NCBI GenBank assembly: GCA_037974335.1
Contig: CM075760.1
Location: forward strand, 39,605,603 to 39,669,602
Source: Prionace glauca
Lineage: Eukaryota > Chordata > Chondrichthyes > Carcharhiniformes > Carcharhinidae
Reading direction: 5' to 3'
Length of the DNA stretch: 64,000 nucleotides
The position numbers and the translations under genes are program-made. Shown here one piece after another: positions 1 through 10,300 of this stretch (its first letter is position 1; each line of letters starts with the position of its first letter). The notes under the pieces were generated by a model that was given only the letters and a program-made list of their open reading frames with translations, had not been told where the DNA came from and made no database searches.

Positions 1-1625
1 GTATGAGACAGAGAGAGTGTGTGTGTGAGAGAGAATATGTATGAGACAGAGAGAGTGTGTGTGTGAGAGAGGGTGCAAGAGTGCGTGTGAGTGAGAATGT
101 GTGTGAGAGAGAAAGTGTGTGTGTGTGAGAAAGAGTGTGTTTGTGTGTGTGAGAGAGAAAGTGTGTGTGTGTGAGAGAGAGAGCACATGTGAGGGAGTGT
201 GTGAGAAAGAGGGCATGTATGTGACAGCGTATGTGTGAGTGTGTGTGTGAGGGAGATTGTGTGTGGGAGTGTGTGTGTGCGAGAAAGAGTGTGTGAGCGA
301 GAGAGAGAGTGTGTGAGTGAGACAGTGTGTGTGACTGAGAGAGTGTGTGTGTGTGAGAGAGAGTGAATGTGTGTGACAGTGTGAGCTAGTGTGTGGAAGT
401 GTATGTGAGAGAGAGTGCCTGTGAGAGAGAGAGTGTGTGCGAGAGAGAGAGTGTGTGTGTGAGAGGGAGAGTGTGTGACAGAGAGAGAGTGTGTGAGAGA
501 GAGTGTGTGAGAGAGATAGTGTGTGTGTATGCATGTGAGAGTGTGAAAGAGAGTGTGTGTATGTGTGTGTGAGAGACAGTCTGTGTGAGAGTGTGTGTGT
601 ATGAGAGAGTGTGTGTGTGAGAGAGAGAGTCAGTGTGTGTGTGTGTATGTGTGTGTGAGAGAGAGAGTGTGTGTGTGTGAGACAGTCTGTGTGAGAGTGT
701 GTGTGTGAGAGAGTGTGTGTGTGAGAGAGAGTCAGTGTGCGTGTGTGAGAGAGAGAGTGTGTGTGTGAGAGACAGTCTGTGTGAGAGTGTGTGTGTGTGA
801 GAGAGTGTGTGTGAGAGTGTGTGAAAGACAATGTGTAAGATAGAGTGTGTGTAAGAGTGAGTGTGTGAGAGTGAGTGTGTGAGAGAGTGTGTGAGAGAGT
901 GTGAGAGAGTGTGAGAGAGTGTGAGAGAGTGTGTGTGAGAGTGTGTGAAAGACAATGTGTAAGATAGAGTGTGTGTAAGAGTGAGTGTGTGAGAGTGAGT
1001 GTGTGAGAGAGTGTGAGAGAGAGTATGAGAGAGAGTGTGAGAGAGAGTGTGAGAGAGAGTGTGAGAGAGCGTGTGTGTGTGAGAGAGAGCGTGTGTGTGT
1101 GAGAAAGAGAGAGTGTGTGTGAGAGAGAGAGAGTGTGTGTGAGAGAGAGAGAGTGTGTGTGAGAGAGAGAGAGTGTGTGAGAGAGAGAGAAAGAGTGTGT
1201 GTGAGAGAGAGAGAGTGTGTGAGAGAGAGAATGTGTGTGTAAGAGTGAGTGTGTGAGAGAGTGTGTGTGTAAGAGAGAGAGAGTGTGTGAGAGAGAGAGA
1301 GTGTGTGTGTAAGAGTGAGTGTGTGAGAGTGTGTGTGTGTGAGAGTGAGTGTGTGAGAGAGTGTGTGTAAGAGTGTGTGAGAGTGTGTGTGTAAGAGTGA
1401 GTGTGTGAGAGTGTGTGTGTGTAAGAGTGAGTGTGTGTATCTGTCTGCACGAGTGAGTGAATGTGAGTGTGTATGAGGGAGTACTCATGTGCTTGTTCAC
1501 AAGAGTGTGTTAAAGTGAGTGTTTATGAGAGTGAGTGTGTGAGCAAGTGTTCACGAGGGAGTGTGCAATAGTGAGTGTGTGTGTAATAAGGTGTGTAAGA
1601 CTGAGTAAGTGTACAAGAGTGAGTG
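1..1625. repeat. GT/GA compound microsatellite
   Basis: About 1.6 kb of alternating short GTGT and GAGA runs with few interruptions. The minus strand is open for over 350 codons, but the product is only His, Ser, Thr and Leu repeats, so it is not a gene. The array starts at or before the left edge. Confidence 0.95.
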
Positions 1626-1644
1626 AGTGCGGGTGGGAGAGTGC

Positions 1645-1925
1645 AGGAGTGTTAACTTTAAGTTTATTTACAAGTGTCACAAACAGGCTGACATTAACAC
1701 AGCAATGAAGTTACGTGAAAATCCCCTAGTCGCCCACACTCTGGCGCCTGTTCGGGTTACACCGAGGGGGAATTTAGCACGGCCCAACGCACCCTTTCAG
1801 ACTGTGGGAGGAAACCCACGCAGACACGGGGAGAATGTGCAGACTCCACACAGACAGTGACCCCGAGCCGGGAATCGAACCCGGGGACCCTGGCGTTGTG
1901 AGACAGCAGTGCGAACCCACTGTTG
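1645..1925 (-). mobile_element. tRNA-derived SINE (tail type A), minus strand
   Basis: Read on the minus strand it has the tRNA-like head of the common shark SINE (B box inside a GGTTCGATTCCCGG-like stretch), the body with the 'cacagtctgaaag' motif, and a tail reading GTAACTTCATTGCTGTGTTAATGT, then TTGTGACACTTG. Related copies lie at 40.1 and 44.5 kb. Confidence 0.8.
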
Positions 1926-1989
1926 GTAAAGGGAGAGTTAACAGAAAGTAGCTGGTGGGAATATACTGAGGTCTGAGGCCAGAACTCTC

Positions 1990-2085
1990 CATTCACCTGA
2001 CGAAGGGGCTAACCCCGAAAGCTTGTGAGAATATTATCAAATAAATAGGTTGGACTAAAACCTGGTGTTGTCAGACTTTTACTGA
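1990..2085 (+). repeat. short interspersed repeat fragment
   Basis: Contains CACCTGACGAAGGGGC, CCGAAAGCTTGTGA and CCTGGTGTTGTCAGACT, words I recognise from a repeat tail very common in sharks. The parent family is not certain. Confidence 0.5.
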
Positions 2086-2099
2086 GAATATACTGGCCA

Positions 2100-3500
2100 G
2101 TTTGAATTGAATCCAAATGAATGAATGGGAAATGTTTAATCTAAGGAACTGATATCCGAGGATTTCAGTGTAAAATCCCATTGAAGATCCCGGGATAAGA
2201 ATGGGATGTGCTTTTGCCTGGATTTAGTAATTAGTGACTCCATATCTCACAGGGAGAGAAATAAAACTATTTTTCCCCCCCCAATTGATAGGGGAGAGCT
2301 GAGTGGACAGAACTGGTCTGAGAGAGGGGGCCAGTCCTTTGGAAATGGGGGCTGTGTTCAACTCCCATTCATTCCCTGTCTTCAGCAGGCTGGGGGCAGG
2401 AAGTGTGAGCAGAGAGAGAGGGGGGGGTGGTGGATAGACAGACACACACACACACACACACACACTGGCACAATCTCCAATCCACTCACTCACACCCTCC
2501 CTATTCCCCCCCCCCCACCCCCCCACTCCACTCGCTGGGGTTGTGGGGACCGGCTACAAGGATTTTCGGGGCTGGTGTGTGGGGAAGGTGGTCGGGGGGG
2601 GATTGGAAATGGACCAACGCCACCTACGGGGGGGGAAAGAAATAAAGTTTTAAACTAAACTAAAGACAGGGGGTGGGGGTGTGACAGAATCCATTTCCAC
2701 TCCTGCATTAACACATCAAGAGTCAGTCTGACATTGGCCCAAACACCTCTGGGGTTGGGGGTGGGGGGAAATTAGCATCTCAATAGAGAGACAGATATTG
2801 TAAACATGTCAGAGACTCAGGGGGTGGGTTTGTATCCAGCTCACTCAGGATAAATGGGAGTCTGAGAGCTGTCAGTCCCCACACCAATAATCCCCCTGTA
2901 CTGAACACATTCCCACTCTGATTCAGTGTGTGTGTGTGTGTGTGTGTGTGTCTCAATCTGCTTTTTAACCTGCACTTTGCTTGTGTGGACAGGATGCTGA
3001 ATGGATTTGAATGGAAATGCTGGAACTCCTCGTTCTGATAGTTTGTGTGTTTTATTCTGAAAATGGCCTCATGTGGTTTTTTTTCCCTCTCTTTAACCAA
3101 TTTTTCTCTCTTTTTCTCCCTGAGGAATTTTGAAACCTGGGGACGTGTCGAGGATCCAAAGGACAGGAATGTGTGTGAGCGGGAGGAGGGAGAGGAGCAT
3201 CTTCCAGAGGGAGGGCTGACTGAGGTCTGTCCCCCAGCTTCACCCCAGGGGCGGGCTGGGGGGGGGGGGGTGAGTTGTGTCTGTTTCTGACCCTGATCCA
3301 GATTTAATGTTTAATATTAGAGGCAGTGAGATCTGAATGGGAGTGGGATAGAGAGACAGAGAGAAACACACAGGGAGGGAACTGTCCCAATCTTTTATAC
3401 TCTCTGGTTTACAACGGATTTGTTGTGTTTGGATGGTACTGAGAGATTGTGTCACTGAGAGGAGAGATCCTGGGGTTTGGCTGTGCTGTCTAATTGAAAT
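2100..3500. other. no supported gene; low-complexity stretch
   Basis: Holds C-runs and G-runs, an AC run at 2441-2465 and a GT run at 2926-2951. An open stretch at about 3121-3240 on the plus strand follows a pyrimidine tract ending in AG and could be an exon, but it has no clear donor and no family I recognise. Confidence 0.5.
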
Positions 3501-3534
3501 ATTTTCTTGTATTTTAATTATTTTCTCTCTCTTT

Positions 3535-4815
3535 TCCCCAAGAATTAATATTACTGAGAGACAGTGTAACTGAGAAGGGGGAATCCTGGGCTCTTGTACT
3601 GTTTAATTTAAACATTTTCTGGTATTTTAATGAATGATTTTCTCTTCTCCCCAGGGATTTGAATTGTGAAGACTGCAATGGGACTGGGAATCCTTGGACA
3701 AGGGGCTTTTATCCAGAGGAGGATGGATGGACTGAGTCCTGTTCTATTGGCCACACGTGAGTTGTTGTCTCTTTATTATCCCCAATCCAGGTTTAATTGT
3801 AATGTCACTTCCTCGGATGAACCAGTTCTGGTTAGATTGTGGGGTGTGGGGTTGGGGGGCTGGAGTTTAAAACCCTGGGGTTAAAATATCCCGGCTTTGT
3901 AATTAGTCACAAACACATTAACCCTTTGGTGGGTGGCAAAGTGTAAATTAAATATCTGTGATTTGAAACTGTCTGTAACTGTCTGTAAGTTTGTTTGAAA
4001 TCTAAAATAACAGGGGTGGGAGACAGATCGATGTTCCTAAGTGTTAAATAAAATTCACAGAGGTCTTTACAATTCAGTTTTCAGATCTTCAGACTTTCAT
4101 TGTGTCCTCTCCACAGCTTTTCCCCCATTCTGTCTATTTCTCTCTGCTTTTCTCTCCATTTCCTTCCTCTATCTGCCTCTCTTTTATATTCCCTCCCTCT
4201 CTCCCTCTTTTTCCTAAGAATTAATATCTAGTTGACAATCTCTCAGTGAAATCTGAGAAGGGGGAATCCTGGGCTCTTGTGCTGTTTAATTTAAACATTT
4301 TCTGTTATTTTAATTAATTATATTCCCTCTCTCTCCCCAATGAATTAATATTTAGTTAGGCAATCTCAGTGAAATCTGAGAAGGGGGAATCCAGGGCTCT
4401 TGTGCTATTTAAACATTTTCTTGTATTTTAATTATTTTCTCTCCCTTTTCCCCAAGAATTAATATGTAGATTTTACTAAGAAATTGTGTAACTGAGAAGG
4501 GGGAATCCTGGTCTCTTGTGCTGTTTAATGTAAACATTTTCTAGTATTTAAATGAATTAGATTCTCTCTCTCTCTTCCCAAGGAATTAATATTTAGCTGA
4601 ACAATCTCTCTGTAAGATCTGAGAAGGGGGAATCCAGGGCTCTCGTGCTGTTTAATTTAAACATTTTCTGGTATTTTAATATATTTCTCTCTCTTTTCCC
4701 CATGAATTAATATTGAGATTTTACTGAGAGACAGTGTAACTGAGAAGGGGGAATCCTGGGCTCTTGTGCTGTTTAATTTAAACCTGTTCTTGTATTTTAA
4801 TGAATGATTTTCTCT
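3535..4815 (+). repeat. ~120-bp minisatellite with repeated acceptor-like tracts
   Basis: At least six degenerate copies, near 3541, 4215, 4334, 4455, 4583 and 4705. Each has a T/C-rich tract with a CCCCAAG or CCCCAAT, then GAATTAATAT, a CTGAGAAGGGGGAATCC motif and GCTCTTGTGCTG. Spacing is 119-128 bp in the regular part. The unit looks like a splice acceptor plus a short exon-like piece, but the pieces do not stay open. Confidence 0.75.
3655..3756 (+). CDS. candidate 102-bp internal exon, copy 1 (unknown protein)
   Basis: Flanked by a strong acceptor (TTTTCTCTTCTCCCCAG) and a consensus donor (GTGAGT). The length is divisible by three and only one frame is open: 33 complete codons including NCEDCNGTGNPW and EEDGWTESCSIGH, with three cysteines and two tryptophans. 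A second copy lies 1170 bp downstream. I do not recognise the family. The copies differ at few positions and at least one change is silent, but this is too little to prove coding. It could be a chance open stretch in a duplicated block; no partner exons were identified. Confidence 0.3.
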
Positions 4816-4824
4816 TCTCCCCAG

Positions 4825-4926
4825 GGATTTGAATTGTGAAGACTGCAATGGGACTGGGAATCCTTGGACAAGGGGCTTTTCTCCAGAGGAGGATGGATGG
4901 ACTGATTCCTGTTCTATCGGCCACAC
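4825..4926 (+). CDS. candidate 102-bp internal exon, copy 2 (unknown protein)
   Basis: Near-identical to 3655-3756, with the same acceptor, donor, length and single open frame. Three substitutions are visible: Tyr to Ser, Glu to Asp and one silent ATT to ATC. The flanking intron-like sequence (about 150 bp downstream) is equally similar, so the duplication covers more than the exon. A damaged piece of the same sequence (GGAATCCTTGGACAAG with a CCAGAGAG motif) lies at 17523-17555. Confidence 0.3.
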
Positions 4927-5837
4927 GTGAGTTGTTGTCTCTTTATTATCCCCGATCCAGGTTTAATTTTAATCTCACTTCCTCGGATGAACCAGTTCTG
5001 GTTAGATTGTGGGGTGTGGGGTTGGGGGGCTGGAGTTTAAAACCCTGGGGTTAAAATATCCCGGCTTTGTAATTAGTCACAAACACATTAACCCTTTGGT
5101 GGCTGGCAGAGAGTGAATTACTGATGAGTTTGTAAGTTTGTATTAAATCTAAAATAACAGGGGTGGGAGACAGCGCTGTTCCTAATTGTTAAATAAAACT
5201 CACAGAGGGGTGGGGTTTGATTTCACTGTCTCAGCCTCTCTCTGCCTCACTCTCTCTCTCTCTGTATAAACATTTCCCAAAGTAAAAAAGACTCAACACA
5301 GCTGACTGCACCATGTGGGATCTTGCTGTGCACCACAGGGATTTTGTTTTAAAAAGGTGGGGGGGGGGGGTTTCTCAGAGGGAGTTTAAAAACTTTCAGG
5401 GGACTGTGGGGAAGTCTCCAGACTTGGGACAACACACACACACAGGGTGGGGTGTTTGTGGGGGGGTGTGTACTGGGGGGGTGGGCAGTGAGATATTCTG
5501 ATATTCCCAACAAGGGCCAGAGGTCTGAGTGTTTAAACATATTAAACTGTTCAAACAGAGACAGGCAGAAAGCCCTGAGGGTTCACAGCTCCCTGGAAAT
5601 GCAAAGGGAACTCCCACTGCCCCAAACAGCAGCAAGATGTGAACTGGAAACCCCTTCCCTCAGCTTGTTACACACTGACCTTTCCACAACCCCCAACATG
5701 TTTACAAACACTCCCTGTAGTTTTTGCAAACTTTCTATCAAACTGTCTGTCCATTCTGCTCAATACTGACCCCCCTTTCAATCTGGCACTGACCTGGGCT
5801 CTGAATTCAGACAGAGTCACAGATAGGGTTTAAAGTT

Positions 5838-6050
5838 GAAAGTTTTAGAATGTATTTATTACTGTCACAAGGCTAACATTAACACTGCAATTAAATTACT
5901 GAGAGAGAGAGAGAGACAGGAGACCTAAATAAAGAAACAGAAAGCCAGAGATAAAGCGACAGAGAGGGTACTTAAATTTTTTAAGTTTATTAGTATCACA
6001 TGTAAGGCTCACATTAACACTGCAATAAAGTTACTGGGAGAGAGATAGAG
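5838..6050 (-). repeat. SINE-tail fragments in the array (minus strand)
   Basis: Two adjacent pieces with the motif CACATTAACACTGCAAT, the reverse complement of the type A SINE tail, each followed by a GAGAGA run. Equivalent pieces recur near 7990, 8120, 8250, 9740, 9860, 11930, 12060, 12200, 13400, 13540, 14550 and 14680, so SINE tails form part of the tandem unit. Confidence 0.7.
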
Positions 6051-6082
6051 ACACACAGAGACAGAGAGAGAGACGGAGATGT

Positions 6083-6262
6083 TGGGAGACTTACCAAAGC
6101 AGTTTGTGTGTGTGAGTGTCTGCAGCTTCTGTGTCTTTGAGCTTGCCGGGGTGCCAGGGAGAGAATGTCACTGTCTTCACCTCTCTCTCTGCCTCTCTGT
6201 ATAAAACAATCACCAAATGACAGGACACTCAATAATGTGACCGCACACAATTCAATATCAAA
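6083..6262 (-). repeat. delta block, copy 1 (donor-bearing on minus strand)
   Basis: A ~180-bp block with CTTTGGTAAGTCTCCC on the minus strand, a perfect splice-donor consensus. The five other copies are at about 8361-8540, 9932-10112, 12301-12480, 13621-13800 and 14737-14915, and the GTAAGT is kept in all six. The minus strand also has TTTTATACAG about 100 bp upstream of the donor. Whether it is ever an exon is unknown. Confidence 0.6.
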
Positions 6263-7059
6263 TCTCTCTCTCTCTCCCTGTCTCTGTTCCTCTCCCTTTC
6301 TCTCCTTGTCTCTCCCTCTCCCTGTCACTCTATCTTTCTGTTTCTCTCTCTCCTTGTCTCTCTTGTCTGTTTTTCTGTCTCTCTCTCTCTCTCAGTCTGT
6401 TTCTCTCTCTCTCTGTCTCTTCTGTAGTAGATGGGAGACAGAGACAGGGAGGGAGGGTAAGAGGGAGGAATGGAAACAGCTGGAGGTGTGGGTTAGATGC
6501 AGGGGGAGAGACACAGGCTGTTAGAGGGAGGGGGGCCTCAGTTGAATTGAGGGGCTCCAGTTGAATTGTGATGGTTTGGGGGATTGCGGGGGGGGGGGGG
6601 GCGATTTCACTGTCTCAGCCTCTCTCTCACTCTGTATGAACATTTCCCAAATTAAAAAACTCAGCACGGCTGACTGCACCTTGTGGGATCTTCCTGTGCA
6701 CCGCAGGGATTTTGTTTTAAAAAAGGGTTTGCTGTGTTTTAAGGGGTAGTTCCAGCTTTTCTGGAGATTTGGGACAATGCAGACACACAGGGTGGGGAGT
6801 GGGAAAGGGGGCTCACAGCAGGTGAGAGCGTGGGGTGACTGCCCTATGTGATTCAGGTTCACATTGCTGCTGCTGTGGGATCTTGCTGTGCACACACTGG
6901 GCCTGTAACCTTTGCCCCGCACTGTGACAGGGACCACACGTTTTATTTTGAAACGAGATCTGGCTCAGGGACCCGCAGAGTGGGGTTCAAGGTAAAAGCT
7001 GGAAAGGGGGTTGGGTAAATTCGAGCACTTTAATCTCCGAGGCATCGTAGGCTACGGAG

Positions 7060-7345
7060 AAAGTGCTGGGGAATGGGGAGGGGTGTAGATTGGGATTGGA
7101 TGGGCCAGCATTGAGCTGGTGGGCCGAAGGGCCTGTTTCTGTGCTGTCTGACTCCAGATTCTTTTCTCTCTGTTTTCCCAGGAATTTCTATTTGGATTGG
7201 GGGTGTGGGGGGGGGTATAGAATTTCCCTGTCTCTGTCTCTCCAGTGTTCTTCCCAATCCCTGCACCCCCTCCCCTCTCCCCACACACATTCCCATCTAT
7301 ATTTCATCTCTCAATAAAATGTGACAGAAAACCCCAGTGTGAATT
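7060..7345 (+). repeat. block with acceptor-like tract and polyA signal, copy 1
   Basis: In order on the plus strand: a LINE-tail-like piece (GGGCCGAAGGGCCTGTTTCTG), a pyrimidine tract ending CTGTTTTCCCAG, about 140 bp, then AATAAA at 7313-7318 and a GT-rich stretch. This is the layout of a 3' terminal exon. Copies are at about 11008-11285 (AATAAA 11250-11255) and 15830-16110 (AATAAA 16077-16082). Truncated copies at 9470-9546 and 14310-14388 are fused to the middle of a beta block. Confidence 0.6.
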
Positions 7346-10300
7346 GTTGTCAGTTTAATTTCTGTCTCAGCCTCTCTCTGCCTCACTCTCTCTCTCTCTG
7401 TATAAACATTTCCCAAAGTAAAAAACACTCCACACAGCTGACTGTGTCCTGTGGGATCTTGCTGTGCACCACAGGGATTTTGTTTTAAAAAGGGGGGGTT
7501 TTCTCAGAGGGAGGTTAAAAACTTTCAGGGGACTGTGGGGAATTCTCCAGACTTGGGACAACACACACACACAGGGTGGGGGGTTTGTGGGGGGGTGTGT
7601 GTACTGGGGGGGTGGGCAGTGAGATATTCTGATATTCCCAACAAGGGCCAGAGGTCTGAGTGTTTAAACACATTAAACTGTTCAAACAGAGACAGGCAGA
7701 AAGCCCTGAGGGTTCACAGCTCCCTGGAAATGCAAAGGGAACTCCCACTGCCCCAAACAGCAGCAAGATGTGAACTGGAAACCCCTTCCCCCAGCTTGTT
7801 ACACACTGACCTTTCCACAACCCCCAACATGTTTACAAACACTCCCTGTAGTTTCTTCAAACTTTCTATCAAACTGTCTGTCCATTCTGCTCAATACTGA
7901 CCCCCCTCTCAATCTGGCACTGACCTGGGCTCTGAATTCAGACAGAGTCACAGATAGGGTTTAAGGTTGAAAGTTTTAAAATGTATTTATTACTGTCACA
8001 AGGCTCACATTAACACTGCAAAGAAGTTACTGAGAGAGAGAGAGAGAGACAGAAGACCTAAATAAAGAAACAGAAAGCCAGAGATAAAGGGAGAGAGAGG
8101 GCACTTAAATTTTTAAAGTTTATTAGTGTCACAAGTAAGGCTCACATTAACACTGCAAAGAAGTTATTGAGAGAGAGAGAGAGAGAGACATAGATACAGA
8201 GACAGAAAGAGAGAGAGAGACAAAGGGACAGAGAGGGTACTTAAAGTTTTAAAGTTTATTAGTGTCACAAGTAAGGCTCACATTAACACTGCAATGAAGT
8301 TACTGAGAGAGAGGGAGATAGACACACTGAGATTTAGATAAAGAGAGAGAGACAGAGATGGTGGGAGACTTACCAAAGCAGTTTGTGTGTGTGAGTGTCT
8401 TCAGCTTCTGTGTCTTTGAGCTTGCTGGGGTGCCAGGGAGAGAATGTCACTGTCTTCACCTCTCTCTCTGCCTCTCTGTATAAAACAATCACCAAATTAC
8501 AGGACACTCAATAATGTGACCGCACACAATTCATTATCAAATATCTGTCTCTGTATGTCCCTGTTCTCTCTCCTCTCCTCGTCTCTGTCTAACTATCTCT
8601 GTCTCTCTCTCCGTCTGTATTTTCTCTCTCTGTCTCTCTCTCCCTGTTTCGTCTGTAGCAGAAACAGATGGAGACAGAGACGGACAGAGGGAGGGGTGGA
8701 AACAGCTGTAGGTGTGGGTTAGATGCAGGGGGAGAGACACAGGCTGATAGAGGGAGGGGGCATCAGTGAGGGACAGTGGTCCAGTTTAATTCTGAGTGTT
8801 CCAGGGAGGTTGGGGGATTTGATTTTACTGTCCCAGCCCCTCTCTGCCTCACTCTCTCTTTCTCTGTATAAATTTTTCCTGGATTAAAAAGACACTCGAC
8901 ACAGCTGTGGGAGCTTGCTGTGCACTGCAGGGACAGGGGCTCCAGTTTAATTCTGAGGGTTCCGGGGGTGGGGGTGATTTCAATGTCTCAGCCTCTCTCT
9001 GCCTCACTCTCTCTCTCACTGTATAAACATTTCCCAAATTAAAAAAAACTCAACACAGCTGACTGCACCTATGGGATCTTGCTGTGCAGCACAGGGATTT
9101 TGTTTTAAAAGGTGTTTGGTTTAGTTTTAAGAGGGATTTCCAGCCTTTGTGGAGATTTGGGATGATGCAGACACACACACACACACAGGGTAGTGAGCGG
9201 GGTGGGGGCTCACAGCAGGCAAGAGGGTTGGGGGTTGTGTGGGGGGGGGAAATGTGTCCCATCTGATTCAGGTTCACATTGCTGCTGCTGTGGGATCTTG
9301 CTGTGCACACACTGGGCCTGTAACCTTTGCCCCGCACTGTGACAGCGACCACACGTTTTATGTTGAAACGAGATCTGGCTCAGGGACCGCAGAATGGGGT
9401 TCAAGGTAAAAGCTGGAAAGGGGGTTGGGTAAATTCGAGCACTTTAATCTCCGAGGCATCGTAGGCTACGGAGCAAGTGCTGGGGAATGGGAGGAGTATA
9501 GATTGGGATTGGATGGGCCAGCATTGAGCTGGTGGGCCGAAGGGCACACCACACTGACCTTTCCATAACCCCCAACATGTTTACAAACACTCCCTGTAGT
9601 TTCTTCAAACTTTCTATCAAACTGTCTGTCCATTCTGCTCAATACTGACCCCCCTCTCAATCTGGCACTGACCTGGGCTCTGAATTCAGACAGAGTCACA
9701 GATAGGGTTTAAAGTTGAAAGTTTTAAAATGTATTTATTGCTGTCACAAGGCTTACATTAACACTGCAATGAAATTACTGAGAGAGAGATTGACAGAAGA
9801 CCTAAATAAAGAGACAGAAAGAGATAAAGGGACATAGAGGGTACTTAAATTTTTAAAGTTTATTAATGGCACAAGTAAGGCTCACATTAACACTGCAGTG
9901 AAGTTACTGAGAGCGAGGGAGAGACAGAGATTGGGGAGACTTACCAAAGCAGTTTGTGTGTGTGAGTGTCTGCAGCTTCTGTGTCTTTGAGCTTGCTGGG
10001 GTGCCAGGGAGAGAATGTCGCTGCCTTCACCTCTCTCTCTGCCTCTCTGTATAAAACAATCACCAAATTACAGGACACTCAATAATGTGACCGCACACAA
10101 TTCAATATCAAATCTCTCTTTATCTCTGACTCTGATTCTCTCTCTCTCCCTGTCTCTGTTCCTCTCCCTTTCTCTCCTTGTCACTCCCTCTCCCTGTCAC
10201 TCTTGTCTTTCTGTTTCTCTCTCTCCTTGTCTCTCTCTCCATCTGTTTTTCTCTCTCTGTCTCTATCTCCTTGTCTCTCTCTCTGTTTCTCTCTCTCTCC

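Noticed and set aside
386-1450. 354-codon open frame on the minus strand rich in His, Ser, Thr and Leu
   Set aside because: It is the translation of the GT/GA microsatellite; it has no domain and no gene context.
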